From Spirochaetales bacterium Spiro_09 (lineage in GTDB: Bacteria; Spirochaetota; Spirochaetia; Treponematales; Treponemataceae): DNA of 64,000 nt. The position numbers were made by a program, and so were the translations under genes. The notes beneath the pieces are model-generated. The model was not told the origin of the DNA and ran no database searches. It saw only the letters and a program-made list of their open reading frames with translations. The stretch's first letter is position 1, and each line of letters starts with the position of its first letter. Positions 42,371 to 50,244 of the stretch are shown piece by piece. Location of the stretch: the NCBI GenBank assembly GCA_001604385.1, contig LVBK01000033.1, positions 257 to 64,256 of the forward strand, written 5' to 3'.

Positions 42371-43819
42371 TCAAACGCCGGCTGTCTCCACGTATTTTTT
42401 CAGTTGTACACCCGCTACCTTCAGATTTGTAATTACTGACGGCCCTGCAATACAGCCTCCCGGACACGCCATGACTTCCACCAGATTACCTTCTGCGGGT
42501 TTTTTATCCGCTGCAGCCTTACCAAAGGCTTTCAACTGCTTCATACCTGCAGCATCCAGTCCGTTGATGACATAGGGGCGCAGCCGCTCCGTATCCTTAA
42601 CCCTGATGCGGACAGCTTCGGCGACACCGCCGGATTGGGCAAAATTCCGTGCAGACCCGGTTGGCTGCGTTTCGCACACAAGACTTTCGCTCGTTCCGAC
42701 ATCGATACCCTTGGCAACAAAAAGGGCTCCCAATTCCTCAGCCGACAATACATAATCGACATAGGGATCGTCGAGGCCTTCCTTTCTTTTGGCAAGACAG
42801 GGACCGATAAATACCGTTACATACGACGCATCCTCTTTCCGCGCAATTTCCGCGGTATAATGCATGGGCGATCGGGTTTCAGACACGCAGGGAATCAACT
42901 CCGGTGCATGCAAATGAACTGCACGAACATATGCCGGACAGCAGGACGTTGTCATAACTACGTCGCCCCGATCCATCCGCTCTTCAAATTCATGGGCTTC
43001 CTTGTCGGCGGTAATATCGGCACCCACGGCAACTTCAAAGGTTTTATAAAATCCCGCAGATTTCAGGGCACCTTCAAGCTGTCCGGGTGCGGCCCGAAAC
43101 TGGGCAGCTATTGCCGGCGCATACATCGCTACGACCTTTTTTCCTTCCATCAGATTCTTTATTACGTCAACCAGCTGCCCCTTGTCCATCATCGCCCCGA
43201 ACGGGCATTCACGCATACAGGCACCGCAAAAGGTGCATTTGCTGTAATCGATGCGCTCCTTTCCGTTTTCATCCTTGGAAATGGCACCCACCGGGCAGGC
43301 TTCCTCGCAGGGTACGGGAATTTTGATAATGGCATGATAGGGACAATTCTGTTTGCATATGCCACAATTTATGCAGGCTTCGGCGTCAATAACAGCCCGG
43401 CCATTTTTAATTTCAATACACTTTTTCGGGCAATTCATGACACAGGGACGGGCAACACAAGCCTGGCAGGCGTTGGTCACCATATAATGTGAACGGACAC
43501 ACGCATTGCAGGCTTCATCCAGAACAGTCAGCATGGGCTCTGTCGGGCGGTCACGATTCAGGGCGTCACGGGCATACTCGGCCAGTTTCTTTTCGTCATC
43601 GTAGTCTTCGACACTGTGCCCCAACCGCGCTATAACACGCATGCGCAGGACTTCACGGTCATGATACACGCAGCAACGAAACGGGTCGGCATTTAATGGA
43701 GCCATCTCGCGGGGTATATAATGAACTCCCTCTTCAAGCTTGCCTTCCAGCTGCAATTTTGCGATACGAACCAATATTTCACGCTTTAGTTGAGCCGCGC
43801 CATTATTGATATTAAGCAT
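42371..43819 (-). CDS. [FeFe] hydrogenase, group B-like catalytic subunit
   Basis: The 482-residue protein has N-terminal Fe-S domains (CNACVRSH, CQACVARPCVMNCP, CINCGICKQNCP, CTFCGACMRECP), then the H-cluster domain. All H-cluster motifs keep their Cys ligands: L1 TTSCCPAYV, L2 IGPCLAKRKEG, L3 VMACPGGCIAGP. The L1 Cys pair includes the proton-transfer Cys, so the enzyme should be catalytically competent. TSCCPAY is typical, to my knowledge, of the group B monomeric enzymes. It should interconvert H2 and protons with ferredoxin. It overlaps the 2Fe-2S protein gene by 8 nt. Maturation genes hydEFG are not in the window. Confidence 0.88.
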   Translation of the reverse strand: MLNINNGAAQLKREILVRIAKLQLEGKLEEGVHYIPREMAPLNADPFRCCVYHDREVLRMRVIARLGHSVEDYDDEKKLAEYARDALNRDRPTEPMLTVLDEACNACVRSHYMVTNACQACVARPCVMNCPKKCIEIKNGRAVIDAEACINCGICKQNCPYHAIIKIPVPCEEACPVGAISKDENGKERIDYSKCTFCGACMRECPFGAMMDKGQLVDVIKNLMEGKKVVAMYAPAIAAQFRAAPGQLEGALKSAGFYKTFEVAVGADITADKEAHEFEERMDRGDVVMTTSCCPAYVRAVHLHAPELIPCVSETRSPMHYTAEIARKEDASYVTVFIGPCLAKRKEGLDDPYVDYVLSAEELGALFVAKGIDVGTSESLVCETQPTGSARNFAQSGGVAEAVRIRVKDTERLRPYVINGLDAAGMKQLKAFGKAAADKKPAEGNLVEVMACPGGCIAGPSVITNLKVAGVQLKKYVETAGV

Positions 43820-44069
43820 CTATCATCTCCCTGATCCGGGCAATCACGGCCGGCAGGGTCGCACCCGCCATAACTTGATCACCGACTATCACAAAAGGAG
43901 CTCTGCCATTTTTTGCATCCTTGCAAAAGCCAAGACAGGTTGCGCCTTCCACTTCCACCAAATCCCGAATATCATCCGGCAATTCATCCTCCAGAAGAAG
44001 GATATCTGATGCGCCCATGACATAACAGGCTGTGCCTGAACAAATAACTATCCGTAATTTTTCCGCCAT
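43812..44069 (-). CDS. Thioredoxin-like [2Fe-2S] protein
   Basis: The 85-residue protein resembles the NuoE/HydC-type thioredoxin-like [2Fe-2S] fold. It has CSGTACYVMGA (CxxxxC) near the N terminus and ATCLGFCKDA (CxxxC) later, giving four ligands. It is the electron-transfer partner expected next to an [FeFe] hydrogenase, whose gene it overlaps. The other 2Fe-2S gene at the head of the operon is a distant relative, so each hydrogenase-like subunit has its own small partner. Confidence 0.85.
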   Translation of the reverse strand: MAEKLRIVICSGTACYVMGASDILLLEDELPDDIRDLVEVEGATCLGFCKDAKNGRAPFVIVGDQVMAGATLPAVIARIREMIDA

Positions 44070-44087
44070 GTTTCTCTCCCTGTCTGC

Positions 44088-45317
44088 TCACAAATACGAG
44101 ATATTGACCTCTTTGAGGTACTGTTCCGCAAGCAGCTTTTGTATTTTTTTAACGACATTTCGTCTGATCTCCAGCTCCACTGGCATGTTCGGGTCCTGAT
44201 GCGCCTCGTTAATTTTCGTGCCGACAACTATCTGTATACGATCACTATCCAGCAACAACTCGCACAGTTTACGTGCGCCATGTTCCCTCTCCTGCTCGAT
44301 ACCGGCCGAACCACCCGAACGCGCACCCCGCTCAAGTATTTCCGAAACACGGCCCAGCGTAATAATTCCTTCTGTAACCAAATCCGCGCCTTCCATTACA
44401 GACATTGGGGGTATCTCCGGATCAATATTTTTCAAATCAAGCTTGAGCTTGCGTCCCAATTCCCGGGACAGAATATTTGCAGTCGTTCCCCCGCACAGCA
44501 CCTTTTTACCCGGAAACATGGAAAACAGGCGGGCCATTTCAGAATCCCGGTCCTGATTGACCGGTGGCCCGGTCATTATCAACAAGTCCCGCGGATTCCT
44601 GAAATAAATAACCCCGCAGGTTATGTCATCCTTGGCGCGGAAGCTGTCCTGCTGACGGGCCTGTGTTACGACGGTCCGCGCAAGATCCCGCGCGCTGATC
44701 GAAGGATTCCTGCTTATATTATCCAGAATAAAATCCTGTACAAGACACGGACCCCATCCCAGGGGAAAAGCCCGCGACCCCATACCTGACTGGGTTACCC
44801 CGTCAGAGAAAAAAACCAGACGATCACCAGGCCGGGCTTTATAATCTGAATAATAGAGCGTGGCCTCCTTTGCGGGAGCAGTCTTCTTGTTCTTGCGTTC
44901 TATCGGGGTGCACTGCTTGATCGGTTCGACAACGGTATTTTCGCGAATCAGGACGTACCCCGGGTTATCGTACTCCATAATGCGCACAGACGAATTCGGC
45001 TCAATATCGACAAGGGTGAAGGTGGCATAGCTGATACCCCGCTCCTTGCATACCGGAAGAGTGCTCATGATAATATCGGCCGCCCGCTTGATCGGTATGT
45101 CCGACGCTATGAACTTCAGCGCCATGGTGGCGGTCAGCGTTGACAGAACACCGGCTTTGATACCGGACCCAAGACCATCCGACAACACGGTAATAACACG
45201 GCCATCAGTCTCATTTTTCCGGGATAGAAAGGTGTCTCCCGGGGCTCCCTGGTTATATTTCGAACACTGATAGTGTCCGACTTCAATAAAGGCACCGGCA
45301 GCTATAAGATCGCTCAT
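44088..45317 (-). CDS. SpoIIE-like PP2C serine phosphatase
   Basis: The 409-residue protein has a PPM/PP2C phosphatase core in its N-terminal part (ITVLSDGLGSGIKAGVLSTLTATMALKF, DRLVFFSDGVTQSGMGSR, and a later DDITCGVIYF). The Asp residues of SDG, FSDG and DDIT are the usual metal ligands. The C-terminal half (about residues 250-409) has no recognised domain (MTGPPVNQDRDSEMARLFSMFPGKKVLCGGTTANILSRE). In HydS-type clusters this phosphatase is thought to relay the sensor signal. The gene overlaps hydS by 4 nt. No partner STAS protein with a phosphorylatable Ser is in the window. Confidence 0.87.
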   Translation of the reverse strand: MSDLIAAGAFIEVGHYQCSKYNQGAPGDTFLSRKNETDGRVITVLSDGLGSGIKAGVLSTLTATMALKFIASDIPIKRAADIIMSTLPVCKERGISYATFTLVDIEPNSSVRIMEYDNPGYVLIRENTVVEPIKQCTPIERKNKKTAPAKEATLYYSDYKARPGDRLVFFSDGVTQSGMGSRAFPLGWGPCLVQDFILDNISRNPSISARDLARTVVTQARQQDSFRAKDDITCGVIYFRNPRDLLIMTGPPVNQDRDSEMARLFSMFPGKKVLCGGTTANILSRELGRKLKLDLKNIDPEIPPMSVMEGADLVTEGIITLGRVSEILERGARSGGSAGIEQEREHGARKLCELLLDSDRIQIVVGTKINEAHQDPNMPVELEIRRNVVKKIQKLLAEQYLKEVNISYL

Positions 45318-47092
45318 ACATCGTCCTCATCGATCGCAGAGAAAGATTCAATAATCGAGTTGAGCGTTGCTTCGGTTTCAGCCGCATTTTCCCCAAGCAA
45401 GAAGGCAATTTTTTGAACGACCGCCAGGTTTTTGTCAATAACCTTGCGGGTTTGCCTGATAACCCGGTCGCGTTGAACTTGAGGCGCCGTAACATCCTGA
45501 ATGACCCCGCACGAACTTTCCCCTTTTTCGATGGAAAATACGGTCGCATGGAATATCTTTTTCCCTTCCCGGAATTCATGTTCCACTACATCCGGACCGT
45601 CAACTGTCATAACATCGCGGAAAAATCGCGCCATGCCGGTTATGGCTTCCAGGTCTGCCCCTTCCATCCCCGGCCTGGCCTCATACATCGACTCAATATC
45701 GCTTCCCATCAAGTGGGCAAAATTCTCGTTGCACTCCACTATTTTCATGGAAGAATCGCAAATTACCACACCGGACGGGATCGCTTTAATCAGCCCGTTA
45801 GCCTTCTTTTGTGCAAGTTTTCGCATGTAGGACACGCACATGGTCTTTTCTGCCCGGTTTTCCAGCATAGCGGCAACAAAAAGACGGCAGGTATCATAGC
45901 CGCAGCTGCCGCAATTGAGCTCATCCGCAATCGTCAGTTTTCCAACCTGCTTCAATGCGGAACGAAGCTCATCCTCGCTGTGACTGAGCGGAACAGGCCG
46001 TTCAATCGGCAGAGTCCCGGCAAGCTCCGGAACCGGATCACAGAGGGCGGCTGATTCCTCTGGGGCATTTTGGGCATATTCAAGCAACCTGATTCGCCGC
46101 AGGGATGAAGGTCTTTTCAAGGAAACAAGCGGACCGTTTACACAGCCGCCCGGACAGGCGAGCAATTCCATAAAAAGAGGAACCTCAAGGTCTTCATTTT
46201 TCAGGCCGCGAATAGCCGCATCAATCGCGCCGAGTCCGGTTACCGACATCATATGAACTCCGACGGAAGGTGAAAACTTTTTAACCGAAGCGATCATTCC
46301 ACCGTCAACGCCGTACAAGCTTCCCGAGGAAGCCCGAAAGGGTATGAACCCGCTGCCAGAACCCATGTTCTTGTCATGTCTTTCGCGGAGATTTCCGGGA
46401 TCAATTCCCGCATCGTTCATCCATCCGGCCAGTTCGGCAAAACTGATCGCCGCATCAACGGTCTGCCACACATCAGCTTCACGTTTTTTGGCAATACAGG
46501 GGCCGACAAACACAACGCCGATATCTTCTCCATAAATTTGCCGCAGGTAGCGGGAATGGGCCAGAAGGGGGGAAGCCCTGTCGGTAATAAACCGCTCGTA
46601 CTCGGGTAAATAACGTTTCACGTACTCCACCGCGGACGGGCAGGCAGACGACAAATACAGACGTTTTGTATCAGATTCCGTACCGGAAGCTATCTTTCCC
46701 CGCGCAAGGGCAAAATCCTCAGCCAGACGGGCAGACACCAGGTCCGCCCCGATCGCAGTCTCCGAAACGCCAAAGAAGCCCAGGCTTTTAATCGCTTCAA
46801 CAAGTGTCTCGGGTGGAATTCCGGTAAATTCCGAGGCAAAAGAAGGAGCAAGGGACACAATAACCTTGTCCTTCAGTTTCAACAGCTGGCGGGCACGACC
46901 CAGATCGTCCCGGACTCGCTTTGCTCCGGCCGGACACACCGTCACACAATGGCCGCACAGGACGCACAGGGAAGAAATAACCGCCGCATGCCCGTTTTCA
47001 ACACGTATTGCCTTTACCGGGCATTCACGGATACATTTGTAACAATCCTGGCATTGCGTCTTTTCTGTATAAATGGGATTAAGATAATTCAT
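45314..47092 (-). CDS. hydS: Sensory [FeFe] hydrogenase HydS with PAS domain
   Basis: The track starts at 47215; the ATG at 47092 (MNYLNPIYTEKTQCQDC) gives about 592 residues. Order: two [4Fe-4S] motifs (CQDCYKCIRECP, CVLCGHCVTVCP), an H-cluster domain with L1 SSACPSAVE, L2 VGPCIAKKREAD and L3 LLACPGGCVNGP, a further [4Fe-4S] domain (NCGSCGYDTCRLF...MC), and a C-terminal PAS domain (SGVVICDSSMKIVECNENFAHLMG). In L1 the proton-transfer Cys is Ala while the ligand Cys is kept, as in group C sensory hydrogenases. It probably senses H2 or redox state rather than turning over. Confidence 0.9.
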   Translation of the reverse strand: MNYLNPIYTEKTQCQDCYKCIRECPVKAIRVENGHAAVISSLCVLCGHCVTVCPAGAKRVRDDLGRARQLLKLKDKVIVSLAPSFASEFTGIPPETLVEAIKSLGFFGVSETAIGADLVSARLAEDFALARGKIASGTESDTKRLYLSSACPSAVEYVKRYLPEYERFITDRASPLLAHSRYLRQIYGEDIGVVFVGPCIAKKREADVWQTVDAAISFAELAGWMNDAGIDPGNLRERHDKNMGSGSGFIPFRASSGSLYGVDGGMIASVKKFSPSVGVHMMSVTGLGAIDAAIRGLKNEDLEVPLFMELLACPGGCVNGPLVSLKRPSSLRRIRLLEYAQNAPEESAALCDPVPELAGTLPIERPVPLSHSEDELRSALKQVGKLTIADELNCGSCGYDTCRLFVAAMLENRAEKTMCVSYMRKLAQKKANGLIKAIPSGVVICDSSMKIVECNENFAHLMGSDIESMYEARPGMEGADLEAITGMARFFRDVMTVDGPDVVEHEFREGKKIFHATVFSIEKGESSCGVIQDVTAPQVQRDRVIRQTRKVIDKNLAVVQKIAFLLGENAAETEATLNSIIESFSAIDEDDV

Positions 47093-47094
47093 GG

Positions 47095-47349
47095 TTACCC
47101 CCGGCACAAGGTGTGTTCGAGCAAATCGGTAATCATACCGGGAAGAACGCCGCGGATCAGTTCGCCGTTGATCATGATATTCGGTCCGTCCTTGCATTTG
47201 CCCGTGCAAAGGCATCCCTGTATTTCTACTGTTGCGGACAATTTGTGCTCACGCAAAAAGCGTTCTATAATTTCCGCATTAAGGTTGTTTCCGCGGGAAA
47301 AGCAGGAACTGCCCATGCAAACAGTGATGATTGTTTCGGGATCTTTCAT
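47095..47349 (-). CDS. Thioredoxin-like [2Fe-2S] protein at head of hydrogenase operon
   Basis: The ATG at 47349 follows CAGGAG at 6 nt and gives 84 residues; the track start at 47394 lies in the promoter. Ligand Cys residues lie in TVCMGSSCFSRG (CxxxxC) and QGCLCTGKCKDGP, from which CxxxC supplies the second pair, the NuoE/HydC pattern. It is 2 nt upstream of hydS and probably passes electrons to or from it. Confidence 0.85.
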   Translation of the reverse strand: MKDPETIITVCMGSSCFSRGNNLNAEIIERFLREHKLSATVEIQGCLCTGKCKDGPNIMINGELIRGVLPGMITDLLEHTLCRG

Positions 47350-47365
47350 AACGGCTCCTGAAGCA

Positions 47366-47394
47366 AATGTATAAAAATATATCGATTTGGTCAA
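47366..47394 (-). promoter_or_regulatory. Promoter of the hydS operon
   Basis: On the minus strand TTGACC and TACATT are spaced by 17 bp, about 20 nt before the first ATG. It lies in the 65-bp divergent gap facing the methyltransferase gene. Confidence 0.6.
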
Positions 47395-47414
47395 TAATCC
47401 ATGGAGGCTCGCTT

Positions 47415-48224
47415 ATGGACATATCAGCGTCACGGACAAACCCGCCCGTCGACATTGTCGAAAACCTGCAGGAATTTTATTCACGTATCCAGGAATACTA
47501 CGATGAGCTATTCCCTCTGGACGAGCGGGTGGTTCGCTTCTACCAGGGCATGGAACAGGAATATCGGCAGTCTCAACGGGGAGACGCAATTCCCATGTTC
47601 CGCTTTCTGGGAATTGGTTGCGGAACAGGAAATCTGGAAAACAGACTGGTTACCCTCGGCTTTGACGTAACCGGTATAGATAAAAACGCGGATATGGTTG
47701 CCACGGCTCAACGCAGAATGAAACGGAGCGGGGCCTCAATCAGGTTTTTTGAAATGTCCTCAATAGATATGCGGCGGTTTCTCAAGGCATCATCGTTCAA
47801 CGCGGTATCATCTCTGGGCAACATTCTACCCTTTATTGGAGATGAAACACTGATCAGGAAGTTCTTTCATGACAGCAAGGCCCTGCTCGCACCAGGAGGA
47901 GCCCTCGTCGTCGAGCTGGCCAATTTCGATGCCTACCGCCCGAACGAAACAATACGACTACGCGATAAAAGTTCCGTGCGAGTCCTGCTCGCCAGAAGTT
48001 TTACCCCGGCAGATGACGGCAAAATGCTGCTGGACGTCATGCTTGAATTGGGTAACGGAAGCAGGATTGTACTTCAAAAACGCACCCATATTCTGCCCAT
48101 TCACAGTCAAACCGCCGAACAATGGGCGCGCGAAGCAGGGTTCACCACAATGAATCGGTACAGCGGTTTTGACAAGGAGCCATGGTCAGCTGAATCCGAG
48201 TCAATGGTCCTGGTGTTCAGCTAA
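47415..48224 (+). CDS. SAM-dependent methyltransferase
   Basis: The track starts at 47367; the ATG at 47415 (MDISASRTNPP) follows GGAGG at about 7 nt and gives 269 residues. The class I methyltransferase motif I is FLGIGCGTGNLENRLVTLGFDVTGIDKN, then AQRRMKRSG. Motif IV is around FNAVSSLGNILPFIG. The substrate is unknown; the shape fits small-molecule or ubiquinone-type class I enzymes. It is monocistronic, divergent from the hydS operon, and is followed by repeat copy B. Confidence 0.75.
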   Translation: MDISASRTNPPVDIVENLQEFYSRIQEYYDELFPLDERVVRFYQGMEQEYRQSQRGDAIPMFRFLGIGCGTGNLENRLVTLGFDVTGIDKNADMVATAQRRMKRSGASIRFFEMSSIDMRRFLKASSFNAVSSLGNILPFIGDETLIRKFFHDSKALLAPGGALVVELANFDAYRPNETIRLRDKSSVRVLLARSFTPADDGKMLLDVMLELGNGSRIVLQKRTHILPIHSQTAEQWAREAGFTTMNRYSGFDKEPWSAESESMVLVFS

Positions 48225-48228
48225 TACT

Positions 48229-48299
48229 GGATCGAGGCAGAACGGGCCCTGCCGGTTGTCCGAAGGGCCGCGCGGAGCCGCCGCGAAGAATGGTCAACG
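48229..48299 (+). repeat. Dispersed intergenic repeat, copy B
   Basis: The segment begins GGATCGAGGCAGAACGGGCC, sharing GAGGCAGAACGGGC exactly with copy A near 28764. Its 3' half (GCGGAGCCGCCGCGAAGAAT) resembles copy A's end. The centre is shorter, and an inverted repeat GGCCCT/AGGGCC (48245-48250 and 48264-48269) replaces copy A's long stem. It sits 3' of a plus-strand gene, as copy A does, and between convergent genes. Confidence 0.55.
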
Positions 48300-48300
48300 A

Positions 48301-49221
48301 TTATTGAACGCGCCACTTTCCGTCAACCCGGGTCATGCGGGATGCGGGAATTTCAAGAATCCGGCCATCCTCGCCCTGCAAACGGATCATACGTGTGAGC
48401 GGATTAACCTCCGATACACGGAAATTGCATTCGTCATAATATAGCCGGATACCCTCATTCGGCAGGGTTTTCCGTTCCTCGCAATACCACTCGTGCTCAT
48501 ATGCCAGGCAACACAGAAGACGTCCACACTGTCCGGAAATTTTCAGCGAATTGAGCGATAAATTCTGGTCCTTTGCCATGCGAATTGAAACAGGACGGAG
48601 TTTATCAGTCACGGAATTACAGCAATACGGCCTGCCACACACACCAAGCCCGCCCGTAATGCGCGACTCGTCTCGCACACCAATCTGTCGAAGCTCAATG
48701 CGCATTTTAAAGATTGATACCAGATCCTTGACCAAATCCCGAAAATCAACCCTGTTTTCCGCGCTGAAGAAAAACAGAATTTTTGATTCCTCTAGCAGGT
48801 AGTGGGTAGCGACCAGTTTCATGTCCAGCTTGTGCTGGGCAACTTTTTCCCTGAATATGGAAAAAGCCTGTGCTTCCTTAACCTTCAGCTCGGCAGATCT
48901 CTCCAGATCATGCTCTGTCGCCTTGCGGTCTATGACAACAACATCTTCCGGCCTGATACCGATGGGAACCCTTACAGTACCCATCACCAAGGCCAGATCC
49001 TTGCCATAGCGGGTTCCGACCATTACATGATCACCGGAATGAAGTTCCAGAGACTCATGGGTTGCATATAAACTTTCGCTTGAGTACTCCAGTTTTAAAT
49101 GATACAGGGGAACAGGAAAAACAAAATTCCCGCCGCTTGTATCTATGTGTTCACCCTGAGGATCCTCAAGGCTTGATAAATCGTCTGCATGATAATCGTC
49201 CTCAGTATATGACGGACTCAT
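48301..49221 (-). CDS. ricT: PSP1-domain protein RicT/YaaT
   Basis: The track starts at 49254; the ATG at 49221 (MSPSYTEDD) follows GAGGGGG and gives 306 residues. The PSP1 region has RYGKDLALVMGTVR, LELRQIGVRDESRITGGLG and a Cys-rich segment GVCGRPYCCNSVTDK...SGQCGRLLCCLAYEHEWY, which binds Fe-S clusters in RicT. In Firmicutes RicT acts with RicA/RicF on RNase Y and mRNA maturation; those partners are not in view here. It is the last gene of an operon with yaaR-like, bactofilin and M23 genes. Confidence 0.88.
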   Translation of the reverse strand: MSPSYTEDDYHADDLSSLEDPQGEHIDTSGGNFVFPVPLYHLKLEYSSESLYATHESLELHSGDHVMVGTRYGKDLALVMGTVRVPIGIRPEDVVVIDRKATEHDLERSAELKVKEAQAFSIFREKVAQHKLDMKLVATHYLLEESKILFFFSAENRVDFRDLVKDLVSIFKMRIELRQIGVRDESRITGGLGVCGRPYCCNSVTDKLRPVSIRMAKDQNLSLNSLKISGQCGRLLCCLAYEHEWYCEERKTLPNEGIRLYYDECNFRVSEVNPLTRMIRLQGEDGRILEIPASRMTRVDGKWRVQ

Positions 49222-49257
49222 AATTCCCCCTCGTATGGATGCCGATACACTCACCTG

Positions 49258-49791
49258 TCAGGACAGCAGGTCTACCAGCAATCCGTTGATTTCTTCGATC
49301 CTTTCCAGCAAATCAAGTTGTGACCGCTGATTTGAAAGGATTCCTGCAGCTAACTGCTCCAGTTTTTGATCAATAACCTGCACTTGCGTGAATTTTTTCC
49401 GCTTCAGGATGTTACCGCCGGAAATCTGCTCGGTAACTGTAAAGGCCCGGTCAACAACATATTTAATAAACGACCGGACAGCATCTTTATACGCAATTAT
49501 ATTGTCAGGTAACGGCTTCTCTTTTAAAAGATCTCCTGCAGTATGAACCTCGTCAAGGAGAATCTCCAGAACCTTCTCGGGAGCCAACCCGATAAACCGG
49601 GCTGCAAGCGGCGGAGCCGCAGACTGACTTTCCTCAAGCTCATCCCGGATCAAGCGATCAAAGGGACGGGAAGCGGTCCGTACTTTCTTTTTGTCGTCCC
49701 GCTGATGGGCCTTCTGACCGGCAAGTGCGGCCTGCCCGGCAATGGAAGAAAAAAAAAGCGATGCAGGATCGACAGAACCGGGACCGGCCAT
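49258..49791 (-). CDS. YaaR-like (DUF327) protein
   Basis: The track begins at a GTG (49797). The ATG at 49791 overlaps the bactofilin stop by one base (TGATG) and gives about 177 residues. The C-terminal half has the YaaR/DUF327 pattern SFIKYVVDRAFTVTEQISGG, then KRKKFTQVQVIDQKLEQLAAGILS. The first 60 residues are low-complexity and basic. In Bacillus yaaR lies close to yaaT (ricT), and here too the two are adjacent. No enzymatic motif is present. Confidence 0.75.
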   Translation of the reverse strand: MAGPGSVDPASLFFSSIAGQAALAGQKAHQRDDKKKVRTASRPFDRLIRDELEESQSAAPPLAARFIGLAPEKVLEILLDEVHTAGDLLKEKPLPDNIIAYKDAVRSFIKYVVDRAFTVTEQISGGNILKRKKFTQVQVIDQKLEQLAAGILSNQRSQLDLLERIEEINGLLVDLLS

Positions 49792-50240
49792 CACCACTGC
49801 CCGCTTGCGGTGGAGACAGGACGGCTGCCCGCAAGGGAACCCTCCCGAAGAGCAATGCGGTTTTGATAATCAACCAGGGCCTGATTAAAGCGCTGTTCAT
49901 CATCAATTGCAAAGCATGGTCCGTTCAGGAGCACAGATTCTTCTACCTCCAGCTTCCTGGTAAGAATTGCTCCCAGCACTATTCCGCTCGCCAACACAAC
50001 AACACGATCCGGCGCAATGACATCACCCTGGATAATCCCGCCAATAGTAATGGAGCGGGATCTGACTGAACCACGTACCCGTGCATCCTCACCGATTATG
50101 ACGCGTCCGGCAGTTTCAAGACTACCATCGATGTCCCCGTCAACACGGATAAATCCATTCACCTTGACGTCGCCACGAATGGATGAACCGGGGCCCAAAA
50201 GGGTATTTATGGAGATTTCATCGGGATAACTATGTGCCAC
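49791..50240 (-). CDS. Bactofilin
   Basis: The 149-residue protein starts at GTG 50240. It is a bactofilin (DUF583) beta-helix: SSIRGDVKVNGFIRVDGDIDGSLETAGRVIIGEDARVRGSVRSRSITIGG, with regular G-x-V/I-x-G turns. Bactofilins polymerise without nucleotide into filaments that position cell-wall enzymes. It lies directly downstream of an M23 peptidase gene; bactofilin/M23 pairs control cell shape in other bacteria, for example helical form in Helicobacter. It is likely cytoplasmic or membrane-associated. Confidence 0.92.
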   Translation of the reverse strand: MAHSYPDEISINTLLGPGSSIRGDVKVNGFIRVDGDIDGSLETAGRVIIGEDARVRGSVRSRSITIGGIIQGDVIAPDRVVVLASGIVLGAILTRKLEVEESVLLNGPCFAIDDEQRFNQALVDYQNRIALREGSLAGSRPVSTASGQW

Positions 50241-50244
50241 CGGC

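Noticed and set aside
42635-43492. 285-residue plus-strand ORF opposite the hydrogenase gene
   Set aside because: Antisense shadow of a gene with clear Fe-S and H-cluster motifs.
44139-44789. 216-residue plus-strand ORF opposite the phosphatase gene
   Set aside because: Antisense shadow of the SpoIIE-like phosphatase, with no domain of its own.
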